Shown here piece after piece: positions 16,478 through 24,627 of a stretch of 57,055 bases of DNA (position 1 is the stretch's first letter; every line of letters begins with the position of its first letter). This stretch comes from XYA12-FULL-58-9 sp001798605. GTDB taxonomy: Bacteria; Myxococcota; XYA12-FULL-58-9. Made by a program: the position numbers and the translations under genes. Under the pieces are notes generated by a model. The model was not told the DNA's origin. It worked only from the letters and a program-made list of their open reading frames with translations, and made no database searches. The stretch covers positions 1 to 57,055 of the forward strand of contig DAINMX010000009.1 in the NCBI GenBank assembly GCA_036736205.1, written 5' to 3'.

Positions 16478-17771
16478 TGATGGCTCCCAACACCTGCGTT
16501 AGCTGCAGCGTGCCCTTCTGGGTCTCGCTCACCGCGATGAGCTGGGCGCGCACGTTGGCGCGCAACAGCGCCGAAACCGTACCGCTGGCTTGTTGACTCA
16601 CGACTCGACCAACGCGCATCCGCTCGAATCGTACCGAGGGGATGAGCCACGGGAAGACTACGTAATCGAGCTGCGAGTAGAACTGCCAGCTCGTCAGATT
16701 CTGCATCGGCTTCGCCAGGATCGGCCGGTCATTCTGAGTGCGAATGCCGGCGGTCGTCAGACTTGCGTCCCCGTACGTGAGGATGATGTCGCCGCCGGTT
16801 TTCAAGAAAGGGTCGGTCTGGGTCGCGAGGGTCGGATCGCCGAGCGCGGCATAGCCGCGGTAGGCGAAGGCGTCGACCATGACGCTCGCCTCACGCCAGG
16901 GCTGCGCCTCAGTGGCGCTGCCGACCCCGTCCAAGCGCATACCGCCGAGCTTCGCGCCGAGTCGCCCGTAGAAGTCCTTCGGGCTGGTGACGCGGTTTCC
17001 CGAGCCTTCGACGATGCCGAATGCGTACGTCGCCCGGCCCGCCCCCAATACGCCGGTCACCTCGATACCGAGCTGCACCGGCTCCAGCGCGAACAGATTG
17101 TCCCGCACGGTGGTTGTCGAGATCCAGGGGGCCGGACCGAGAGTCCGATGCATGCTAAAGCCGAGGATGCCGGGCTCGAAGCGGCCGACGCGGACATTCA
17201 GGCTAGTCTGATCGATAGGACTGAAGACCATGAAGAGGCGCTCGATTTCGGCGCGGACTGTCTCCCCACTGCCGGCATTCTGGACGGCGCGGATAGTGAC
17301 GCCCGCCCACGCCGCCCACCATTCACCCGAGGTCGCCGCCAGGTTGAGTCCCGCCATGCCCCCGAGGTTGGCGAAGCTCAGCTTGCTTGCGGGGCTCGGT
17401 GCCGCAGACGTCGCTGGCGTGATTTGGAGTTGGGTCGCGAACTGGGCGCTCATGGGTAGGGCGGCCGGTAGGTCTCCGGGCCAGACCGCGTCGGGAAAGA
17501 CCTTCTTGTGGCCTTCCTGACCGAGCTCGACGACGGTGTCCTTTCGGGAATCCTCTTCGTCGCCGCCCGGAAACCGGTAGGCGTTGCGGCGGAAGGCCTC
17601 TCCAAACGGAGTGAGCTTCGGGAACGCCACGTGGCAGGTTTGACAGCTCGTGGCGTAGCGACGGGCAAACACGGGAACGGCCCACGCGTCGCGCGCAAGC
17701 GCGAGACTGCACAGCACCAGAAGACCGGCACCCACGGGCGAGAGTGCACGCCAAGCGGACCACGACTGCAT
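16464..17771 (-). CDS. Outer-membrane barrel protein with N-terminal heme-c motif
   Basis: The 435-residue product has a Sec signal (to about residue 32, DAWAVPVFAR). Right after the cleavage site is a single heme-attachment motif, CQTCH (43-47), within the family signature YATSCQTCHVAFPKLTPFGE. The rest (about 110-435) alternates polar and hydrophobic residues and ends in an aromatic residue (LGAINGAF), as outer-membrane beta-barrels do. Proteins of this type are thought to bring a heme to or across the outer membrane. It is the first gene of the copper/heme operon, 53 bp below a sigma-54-type promoter and with GGAG before its ATG. The likely role is to exchange electrons between periplasmic copper proteins and the outside; this is an inference. 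Confidence 0.75.
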   Translation of the reverse strand: MQSWSAWRALSPVGAGLLVLCSLALARDAWAVPVFARRYATSCQTCHVAFPKLTPFGEAFRRNAYRFPGGDEEDSRKDTVVELGQEGHKKVFPDAVWPGDLPAALPMSAQFATQLQITPATSAAPSPASKLSFANLGGMAGLNLAATSGEWWAAWAGVTIRAVQNAGSGETVRAEIERLFMVFSPIDQTSLNVRVGRFEPGILGFSMHRTLGPAPWISTTTVRDNLFALEPVQLGIEVTGVLGAGRATYAFGIVEGSGNRVTSPKDFYGRLGAKLGGMRLDGVGSATEAQPWREASVMVDAFAYRGYAALGDPTLATQTDPFLKTGGDIILTYGDASLTTAGIRTQNDRPILAKPMQNLTSWQFYSQLDYVVFPWLIPSVRFERMRVGRVVSQQASGTVSALLRANVRAQLIAVSETQKGTLQLTQVLGAINGAF

Positions 17772-17824
17772 ACTCTACTCCATCTGAGGAATTGGCTCGC
17801 CAGTCGGCCAGCGCGGCGATATAA

Positions 17825-17839
17825 GCAAGCGACGTGCCA
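17825..17839 (-). promoter_or_regulatory. Sigma-54 (-24/-12) promoter for the copper/heme operon
   Basis: The minus strand reads TGGCACGTCGCTTGC, the closest match to the consensus in this window (TGGCACG-N4-TTGC). It lies 53 bp upstream of the first operon gene. Immediately upstream is a perfect inverted repeat GTCCT/AGGAC with a 5-base spacer (about 17858-17872). I found no copy of the 6333-6363 palindrome here. Confidence 0.8.
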
Positions 17840-18016
17840 ACGGCACGCAAGGTTGTGAGTCCTGCGAGAGGACCAACGATTCAGGCTTTCTGAAAGATGT
17901 TGGTGGGAGCGCCGATGCCTCGGACTTGAAGACATCGACATGGTCCTCGCGATTCTGCGACTGCAGAACCGCGCCCCTGTCGCAAGTGTGCGAAGGCATG
18001 GCCTCGGCTCGCGGGC

Positions 18017-19354
18017 CTATGATGGAATCGGCTTGTCGAGACGGCGGTAGAGCGTGGCGACGTGGACTCCGAGGAGCCTCGCGGCGCGCTCCTTGTCGCC
18101 CTCGGCCTCGGCGAGCACCCGCGAGATGTGCTGGCGCTCGAACTCCTCCACGGCAGGCTTGAGCGCTAGAGGCCCAAGGGACAACCCGCGGATCTCGGCG
18201 GGTAGCTCGTTCGGCGATATGGCGTCACCTTCGGCGAGGAGCACCGCCCGCTCGATCACATTCGCGAGCTCACGAATGTTGCCCGGCCAGTCGTAGGCAA
18301 GCAGGAGTCGCATCGTGTCGTTCGTGAGACCCGTGACTCGCTTGCCGACTGTTCGCCCGTGGATCGCAAGGAAGTGCTTGGCAAGGGCGGGGATGTCCTC
18401 GCGGCGTTCCTTGAGCGCCGGCACGTCGATGCGAAAGACGTTCAAGCGGAAGAACAGGTCGCGGCGGAACTTCCCCTGGGCTACGAGATCCTCGAGCGGT
18501 TGGTTGGTAGCCGCGATCAAGCGGAAGTCAGCCTGGATCGGCCTATCGCCGCCGACTGGCTGAATCTCTCGCACCTCGAGGGCCCTCAAGATCTTCGCCT
18601 GCACCTGCTGCGTGAGCTCGCCTACCTCGTCGAGGAAGACAGTGCCACCGCGCGCCGTGCGCAGGATGCCATCCCGCCGGCGAACAGCGGACGTGAAGGC
18701 GCCGCGCTCATGGCCGAAGAGATAGGACTCGATGAGCTCGCTGGGGATCGCGGCCACATTCACGGCCAAAAACTCGCGGTCGCGTACTTGCGAATGTTGG
18801 TGGATCGCTCGCGCTACGAGCTCCTTGCCGGTCCCCGAGGCGCCGGTGATGAGCACGTTTGACGGCGTCGGCGCCACCTTGTCGATGAGCTCGAAGACGC
18901 GACGGATGGGAGGCGTGTCGCCGACGATGCCCTCGAACCCCAGGCGCTCCTGGAGGCTCTGCCGGAGACGCACGACCTCCTCTTTGAGCGCACGGTAGGC
19001 CACGAGATTCCTGAGCTTCTGCAGCAGATCCTCGAAAACGATCGGCTTCAATAGGTAGTCGTAGGCTCCGTAACGCAACGCCTCGACTGCCGATTCCACG
19101 GAGGCATAGGCTGTCGAAATCAAGACCGCGGTCTCGGGACGCTCCGCGACCACGCGTTTGAGCAGGCTGATACCGTCGAGGCCGGGCATACGAATGTCGG
19201 CGACGAGCACCGCCACGTCGGCCTCGAGAACTCTCGTGTAGGCGGTCTGGCCGTCACCCACACCTTCCACCTCGTAACCCGCCTTGGTGAGAAACTCGAC
19301 GAGGTTGGTTCGCAGGATCTCCTCATCCTCGGCGATGAGCACGCGCTCGCTCAT
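18017..19354 (-). CDS. NtrC-family sigma-54-dependent response regulator
   Basis: The 445-residue protein has a receiver domain (residues 1-120, phosphoacceptor Asp53 in VADIRMPG) and an AAA+ sigma-54 interaction domain with Walker A GASGTGKE (171-178) and Walker B VFLDEVGE (239-246). A Fis-type HTH follows (about 400-440, ISRVLAEAEGDKERAARLLG). The sigma-54-contacting loop reads GAFTSA (218-223) instead of the canonical GAFTGA. The ATG overlaps the stop of the sensor kinase gene (ATGA), so the two form a cognate pair. Five sigma-54-type promoters in the same island and the repeated palindrome near two of them make it the probable regulator of the island and of its own operon. Confidence 0.92.
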   Translation of the reverse strand: MSERVLIAEDEEILRTNLVEFLTKAGYEVEGVGDGQTAYTRVLEADVAVLVADIRMPGLDGISLLKRVVAERPETAVLISTAYASVESAVEALRYGAYDYLLKPIVFEDLLQKLRNLVAYRALKEEVVRLRQSLQERLGFEGIVGDTPPIRRVFELIDKVAPTPSNVLITGASGTGKELVARAIHQHSQVRDREFLAVNVAAIPSELIESYLFGHERGAFTSAVRRRDGILRTARGGTVFLDEVGELTQQVQAKILRALEVREIQPVGGDRPIQADFRLIAATNQPLEDLVAQGKFRRDLFFRLNVFRIDVPALKERREDIPALAKHFLAIHGRTVGKRVTGLTNDTMRLLLAYDWPGNIRELANVIERAVLLAEGDAISPNELPAEIRGLSLGPLALKPAVEEFERQHISRVLAEAEGDKERAARLLGVHVATLYRRLDKPIPS

Positions 19355-21558
19355 GACCGCATCTCTTGCGCGTCAGCATGGCCCGGCGCAACTGGCAGGC
19401 GCACCGTGAAAGTCGTTCCCTGACGGTCGGACCGCTCGAGATCGAGACGTCCGCCGAGCTCGTCGTGAACGATCTTGCGGCTCACGAATAGCCCTAGGCC
19501 GGTCCCTTGCTCCGGGCCTTTGGTGGAGAAGAATGGCTCGAAGACCCGTTCCTGCAGCTCCGCGGCAATCCCGGAGCCATTGTCGCGGATTCGCACGAGG
19601 ACATCGCCGGAGTCCACCGCGGTCTCGAAAGTCAGGACGCCGCCGTCGGGCATGGCGTCGAGGGCGTTGATGCCCAAGTTCAGAAGCACTTGCACCACCC
19701 GGTCCTCCTTCACACGCACTCCCGGCAGCTCCGCGCGTGGCGCTTGGTCGATGCGCACCCCTCGGGCCCGTGGATCGTGATGCAGCAATCGGGCCACGTC
19801 GGCGACCACGTCGTTGATGGAGATCAGCGCCACCTCGTCGCGGCGCCGTCGGGAGAAGTCCACGAGCTCCCGGAGAAGTCGGGTGATGCGAGCTACCTCC
19901 TTGTCAACGATCTCCAGCGTCTGGCGCGTACGTTGGGGATCGTCCGAGCTGCTCGCAAGCCGGAGCTGGGACTGGATGGCTGCCAGCGGATTTCCGATCT
20001 CGTGGGCCACACCGGCGGCGAGGAGGCCGAAGGCGGCCATCCGCTCATGGTGGACGTGCTCCGCCTGGATCTGCTTCTCGGCGGTGATGACCCGGGCGAT
20101 CTCCACGACCGACTCGACGGTCGTGCCGTGTCTGAGAACGGGATAGGTTTCGACTTGAAGGATCTCCGGGCGGCCCGCCCGGTGCGACCGCTCGTCGACG
20201 CGTGGCGCACAACGATCGAAGGCCTGGCGGATCGGATGTGTGGCCGGCAACTCGGTGCCCTTCTCAAAGACGTCGACGTAACGCCGGCCCACGATCTCCT
20301 GGCCGTATGCGGCGAGCGCTGCACGGTTTGCCTTGACGATGGCGCCGTTCCGCTCGACCACCACGACGCGTTGCTCAATTGCATCCAAGAGCAAGCTCGT
20401 AAGCTTCTCGCTCCGTTGCAGCGCTGCCGTTCGTTCGACGATCCGTTCCTCCAAACGACCGTAGGAGTCGCGCAGCGCCAGGCTCATTCGATTAAAGACT
20501 GTCGCGAGCTCCCTGATCTCGGCCGAGCCGGACGCCGTCACGATCTCGCCAAAGGCGCCGCATGCGATGCGATTGGCCGCCGTCGCAACCTGGCGCAGGT
20601 GTGAGGCAACGCTCTCGGCCGTGAGCGCGCTCGCAATGATCAAGATCAGGGCCAGGATGGCCCCGAGGCCGACCGCCTGCCATTTGAGTTCTTCGAGCCC
20701 CGCGAGGGCTGCCGGAATAGGCACCTCGACCAGCACACCCCAGCCTGGACGCGTGATCGACGCAAACGCAGCGAGGGCGTCGGTTCCCGACGGTAAGGTG
20801 TACTGGTCCATCCACCGCCCTCCAGTCGCCGTGGGGCGGCGCTCTGCGAGATCTCGGGAGGAATTCGTGGGGTTGAACTCGTCCGAGGAGTCCCAGGTGA
20901 TCCAGCCATCCGCGCTCGTGAGATAGAGCACGCCGAAGGGGGCGAGCTCTCGCTGGAGGGAAAGGAGACCGCAATGCAGATCAAAGGAGAAACGGCCGCA
21001 AAGGCGCACACCATCACCAGAACGCGTTGGAGGGAGTGGCACAGTGACAATGACAAAGGGGTCGAGTGTATCTGCCTCAATGCCAACCGGTCCTGGCGGA
21101 TCAAAGAAGCCCGCGACACAGGGATCCTCGGAGGGATCATAATGACGAGCAGTGTCAGGAAAGGAGGACGCCAGGAGTCGTCCGTCCTGTCCGACAGCCC
21201 ACAGGTCAAGGACGTTTGGAGCGTACTGGCCCGCTACCGCGACAGCCGAGGCGATGGCGTCCCCGGTCGGCCCTTCAGTACCGACAACCAGGGTTTCGCC
21301 CGCCGCATACAACGCTTCCGTCATTTCAAGAACCGAACGCCGGGCATCGTTGGCGGCCATCCCGGCGACGTGGTTGACGTCGCGGAGGACGGCCTCTGTC
21401 CAGAACTCTCGTGAGCGACGATACCCCCAAAGGTTCGAGAGGATGAGCGGTCCGAGCGCGAACAGCAGGAGTAACGTGCTGAGTTGCCTAGACAACGTCA
21501 ACGGTCGGCCAGTCCTCTTAGGGACGGACGTTGGCTCGTCGCGTATTCCGTTAGCCAT
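19351..21558 (-). CDS. Membrane sensor histidine kinase (Cache-HAMP-PAS-HisKA)
   Basis: The 735-residue protein has TM1 at about 27-45, a large periplasmic Cache-type sensor domain (about 50-280) and TM2 (about 293-313). HAMP and PAS domains (about 385-490) come next, then HisKA with His519 (GVAHEIGNP) and an HATPase domain (LLNLGINALDAMP; DNGSGI; FFSTKGPEQGTGLGL). The signal is therefore probably an extracytoplasmic small molecule. I chose the ATG at 21558 (MANGIRDEPT) because the frame's longer opening at 21729 lies upstream of the sigma-54 promoter at 21714-21728, which would then be inside the gene. The regulator is encoded immediately downstream. The sensed compound is unknown. Confidence 0.9.
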   Translation of the reverse strand: MANGIRDEPTSVPKRTGRPLTLSRQLSTLLLLFALGPLILSNLWGYRRSREFWTEAVLRDVNHVAGMAANDARRSVLEMTEALYAAGETLVVGTEGPTGDAIASAVAVAGQYAPNVLDLWAVGQDGRLLASSFPDTARHYDPSEDPCVAGFFDPPGPVGIEADTLDPFVIVTVPLPPTRSGDGVRLCGRFSFDLHCGLLSLQRELAPFGVLYLTSADGWITWDSSDEFNPTNSSRDLAERRPTATGGRWMDQYTLPSGTDALAAFASITRPGWGVLVEVPIPAALAGLEELKWQAVGLGAILALILIIASALTAESVASHLRQVATAANRIACGAFGEIVTASGSAEIRELATVFNRMSLALRDSYGRLEERIVERTAALQRSEKLTSLLLDAIEQRVVVVERNGAIVKANRAALAAYGQEIVGRRYVDVFEKGTELPATHPIRQAFDRCAPRVDERSHRAGRPEILQVETYPVLRHGTTVESVVEIARVITAEKQIQAEHVHHERMAAFGLLAAGVAHEIGNPLAAIQSQLRLASSSDDPQRTRQTLEIVDKEVARITRLLRELVDFSRRRRDEVALISINDVVADVARLLHHDPRARGVRIDQAPRAELPGVRVKEDRVVQVLLNLGINALDAMPDGGVLTFETAVDSGDVLVRIRDNGSGIAAELQERVFEPFFSTKGPEQGTGLGLFVSRKIVHDELGGRLDLERSDRQGTTFTVRLPVAPGHADAQEMRS

Positions 21559-21713
21559 GAAGGTCACGCTGGGTGTCGCCAACGCACACCATGTCGTCGG
21601 GTGGCACAAACCTACCTGGCATAGGATCCACCTTCTTCCCGTCGCAGCATTTTCCCAAGCGGTCGGCTCCGCAGAGCGCGTTTTGGCGAGTAGCCAAACC
21701 GAAAGCCAATCAA

Positions 21714-21728
21714 GCAAAGCACGTGCCA
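21714..21728 (-). promoter_or_regulatory. Sigma-54 (-24/-12) promoter for the sensor kinase/regulator operon
   Basis: The minus strand reads TGGCACGTGCTTTGC followed by T, a near-perfect match to TGGCACG-N4-TTGCA. It places transcription start about 145 bp upstream of the kinase ATG and implies that the two-component system activates its own operon. Confidence 0.75.
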
Positions 21729-21890
21729 ACCAGGCGATTGCACCGATCTTTTTGTTTTAGGCACTTTTACAACGTGTCTGCGACCTGTTGATGATCGTGC
21801 TATCGACGTCACGAACATTGGAGATCCTGCTGAGGTCCATACGCTCGATATTTCGCCATCCGACCTCGAATTTGACAAAACGATGTCTGC

Positions 21891-21921
21891 AGATACAGTG
21901 TAACTGTTGAGGTTACTCATT
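21891..21921. promoter_or_regulatory. Palindromic enhancer-like element, copy 2
   Basis: This copy shares the left part AGATACAGTGTAACT and the right part GGTTACTCATT with the copy at 6333-6363, while the 5-base centre differs (GTTGA). Twenty-six of 31 positions are identical over 15 kb distance. The centre lies about 185 bp upstream of the sigma-54 promoter at 21714-21728. This position and symmetry suit a dimeric NtrC-type activator site. Confidence 0.65.
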
Positions 21922-22057
21922 GGGTTGGCGAGGTTAGCCTTGGGCGGACCGTGTGGCCGAAGAAACGGGCGTTTGCTCCGATGGCCGTGCTCCTGACGCA
22001 ATCGGAGTATCCAGTCAAGCGCCAGGGTTTTTGCGCTCTTGGTGGCTGCCAAACCCC

Positions 22058-24622
22058 TTAAACCGCCATCACCTCAACTTTTCGGTACACCTGCTCGGGC
22101 GACAACTCATTGCCATCGACGGTCAAGAGCCGTCGAACGGGGATGTTGAACAACTTTTCATTGTCTTGCAGATACGGCTCGATGAGCTTCCAGTCTGCGG
22201 CTGACAACTCACTTAGGCGACCACCGTTGAGCTGACTCTCGTCGAGCTGATGCCGCGGATCTCGTACATAGATGGCACCCCCGGAGGCCAAGGAGAACAA
22301 GTTGCTTCCTGGGTAGGGGGTGTCCATCTCCAAGAGCTCTCCCCGATCACTGAAGCTGACGCCATTGAGGATGACGAAGCCACCGCCGTTGAGCGGGTCA
22401 CCTGCCATAAACGACTCCCCCAGATAGTCGAGGCACGTTCCATTGATGACGACCCGCGGGGAACCCACGGCGTTGATCAGGGGGCGACCGGCGGCGGAGC
22501 CGAGAACAAAGACGACTCCGCCTTTGGCGCCGTAAAGGAGAGTTTGGCCCACATCGCCGTGGATGATCACGCGCCCGCCCTTTTGGACTTGGCCGATTTG
22601 ATCCTGAGCGTCACCATGCACCACAAGCTCGTGGGCGCACAAACCGGAGCCGAGATAATCGCCAGGCTCCCCGAGAATGTCGATGCGAGCTTCACCTCCA
22701 CCTCGGGCCAACGGACCGAGTCCACAACCGGCGAAGCGGCCGCCGCGCCAGTCAAAGGCGATGAAGCGGCGCCACCCGGCGGAGTAGGCTTTCTCCAACC
22801 AACGGGCTGCCGCGTCCTCGCCCTCTGGCGCAAATCCCCGAGCGTCTAGCACGAGAACCTGCTCTTTCTCCCGTGGCCCACGCAGTCGGTCGAGGTGTTT
22901 GGCATCCAGCCGTTGATGCCGGCTGGCCCCTTCACCAAGCAGGGGCACTGCCCGCAACAACCCGTACAATTTCGCATCAATCGCGACGAGAATGGCAGCG
23001 CGCTTCTTAGGTCCCGGATCGAAACGACGATCTCGCAGCGCCATCAGGGCAGCCAATACTGTGCTCCTCGCATCATCCCCCGTTGTCGCCAGACCATCGA
23101 GCCACCTTTTGAGTCCAGCCATGTCCATGGCGGTCAAGGCCGGCAACGCGGCCGGCAACCACACCGCCGTGTCCTCGATGATAGGTGGCACCTCCACACT
23201 CTTTGGATCCATCACAGCGGCACCTGCCACGGCGGCATCTGCTTGCTCGATACGCACCGCATGACCGAACTTGTCCTGGCAGGTCATTGAATAGGCGGTG
23301 CCCTGTCTTTCCACGGTGAAAGCGAACGCACCACCGTCGGTGTGCGAGCCGCCCCGAGCCACCCAGTAGCGATCGGCAATGGCGAGGAAACGTTTGTCCT
23401 CGCCGGCGAGACTCTGCAGACAGGCATTGATCGCCTGCCGTTCCGAGGCGATGAGCCCTATCTGCACCCGACCCGCATCGGTTACATTTTCAGAGAGAGC
23501 GAATACCTGCGGCCTCAACATCGAGGTGTCAGTGATTCCGAGAAGCTGCCAGGCACCGCTGTCGGGCTTACTCCGCGCAACAATGAAAAACCACGGACCA
23601 TCGGGACTGGCTTGCAAATGTGTTTGCTGCACCGCTCGATAGAGCTCTTGTTTCTTTGCTGGTAGCAAATCGAAATCACGCTCGCTGGTGGGTGCGAGGG
23701 CCTCGAGTACCACCTCCAGGGGGTAGCCATAGACTCGGTCCCAAAGGTCAAACAACAGAGCGCTCACCTCGGTGTCAGTGGAGAACAAAGGAACGATGTC
23801 CCGTTGCCGAAGGTACTCGCAGACACGGTGGTAGTTGGCAAAATCACCGTTGTGCACCAACGCCTCGTTAACGCCAACAAACGGGTGGGCCCCCCCGGGA
23901 TGCCACACCCTGCCTTTGGTGGGATACCTTTGATGGGCAATCCAAACATGAGCACCGAGATCATCGAGTCGGTAGTATCGCGCCGCCTGCTCGGCGTAAC
24001 CGACGATCTTGAACACCAACAAATCCCGTGCGTGGGAGAGCACAAAAGCCCGTTTGTCGTCACCCGCGTAGTAGCGATGATTGAGACGAAAAGAGTTCTG
24101 AAAAACGAGCTCGTCCTCCACCTGCCGTGCGCGCAGTTGGCGCAGGCCATGCTGCTCTGCAAAGCGGGACAACTCCTGTGGTTTCGCTCGACAGAAGTAA
24201 CGGACCACCGCCGGAGGTTGCACTTCCAGACCCGGCACACTCCTGAAGTCAGACACGGACTCGACGACATAGGACTCAGCACAGTCAAAGCGGTCAAAGA
24301 GGCACTCGCGCTCGACGGCCGCCCGCACACCTTCGTCGAGATAGGCTATCTGAATGAGATAGTGACTGGCGAGGACCTTCGCTGACACCCCCATGGCCAC
24401 GGGATCGAGACCTGCCAGAGCGATGCCACCACCTTTGCCGTTGCCGCGATTGTGCATCTGCTCGCTGGCAGTGATCACATGCCGGCCGCTGATGGGTACG
24501 TTGGCGGCAAACCCCAACACACCACAACCCCCCTCAGCCTCAACATCGTTCTGGGGAACCGACACTTTGGAGACGAGGTCGCGGCGGGATCGCAGCAAAG
24601 CTTCGCAGTCTTCGTATTGCAC
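22058..24622 (-). CDS. Split glutamate synthase: class II glutaminase plus GXGXG domain
   Basis: The 854-residue protein has an N-terminal class II glutamine amidotransferase domain with the catalytic Cys at about residue 33 (EAEGGCGVLGFAAN) and the conserved HQRYPT and HNGDFAN motifs. The C-terminal part (about 620-800) is a right-handed helix with the GXGXG repeat pattern (GSGLCAHELVVHGDAQDQIG, then GGRVIIHGDVGQTLLYGAKG). It lacks the FMN synthase domain, which is encoded just upstream. The start is GTG 24622, three bases after the stop of that gene; a longer open frame to 24817 would overlap it heavily. It releases ammonia from glutamine and delivers it to 2-oxoglutarate, or another acceptor, bound by its partner. 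Confidence 0.85.
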   Translation of the reverse strand: MQYEDCEALLRSRRDLVSKVSVPQNDVEAEGGCGVLGFAANVPISGRHVITASEQMHNRGNGKGGGIALAGLDPVAMGVSAKVLASHYLIQIAYLDEGVRAAVERECLFDRFDCAESYVVESVSDFRSVPGLEVQPPAVVRYFCRAKPQELSRFAEQHGLRQLRARQVEDELVFQNSFRLNHRYYAGDDKRAFVLSHARDLLVFKIVGYAEQAARYYRLDDLGAHVWIAHQRYPTKGRVWHPGGAHPFVGVNEALVHNGDFANYHRVCEYLRQRDIVPLFSTDTEVSALLFDLWDRVYGYPLEVVLEALAPTSERDFDLLPAKKQELYRAVQQTHLQASPDGPWFFIVARSKPDSGAWQLLGITDTSMLRPQVFALSENVTDAGRVQIGLIASERQAINACLQSLAGEDKRFLAIADRYWVARGGSHTDGGAFAFTVERQGTAYSMTCQDKFGHAVRIEQADAAVAGAAVMDPKSVEVPPIIEDTAVWLPAALPALTAMDMAGLKRWLDGLATTGDDARSTVLAALMALRDRRFDPGPKKRAAILVAIDAKLYGLLRAVPLLGEGASRHQRLDAKHLDRLRGPREKEQVLVLDARGFAPEGEDAAARWLEKAYSAGWRRFIAFDWRGGRFAGCGLGPLARGGGEARIDILGEPGDYLGSGLCAHELVVHGDAQDQIGQVQKGGRVIIHGDVGQTLLYGAKGGVVFVLGSAAGRPLINAVGSPRVVINGTCLDYLGESFMAGDPLNGGGFVILNGVSFSDRGELLEMDTPYPGSNLFSLASGGAIYVRDPRHQLDESQLNGGRLSELSAADWKLIEPYLQDNEKLFNIPVRRLLTVDGNELSPEQVYRKVEVMAV

Positions 24623-24627
24623 GTTGT

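Larger units (their letters stand above)
21559..22057. other. Regulatory intergenic region upstream of the two-component operon
   Basis: This 499-bp stretch holds the 5' leader of the sensor kinase (21559-21713), a sigma-54-type promoter (21714-21728) and the second copy of the palindromic element (21891-21921). The remaining bases up to the glutamate synthase stop show no gene, terminator hairpin or other recognisable element. Confidence 0.6.

Noticed and set aside
11058..17771. Nitrous oxide reductase (nos) gene cluster
   Set aside because: CuA proteins, a NosR-like polyferredoxin and copper lipoproteins are present, but there is no NosZ with its CuZ His ligands, and no NosD/F/Y. I do not call this a nos locus.
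21559..21729. Longer start of the sensor kinase at 21729
   Set aside because: The sigma-54 -24/-12 element would then lie inside the coding region. The ATG at 21558 fits better.
21612..22052. Minus-strand 146-codon open frame
   Set aside because: It overlaps the sigma-54-type promoter and the palindromic element and has no recognisable domain.
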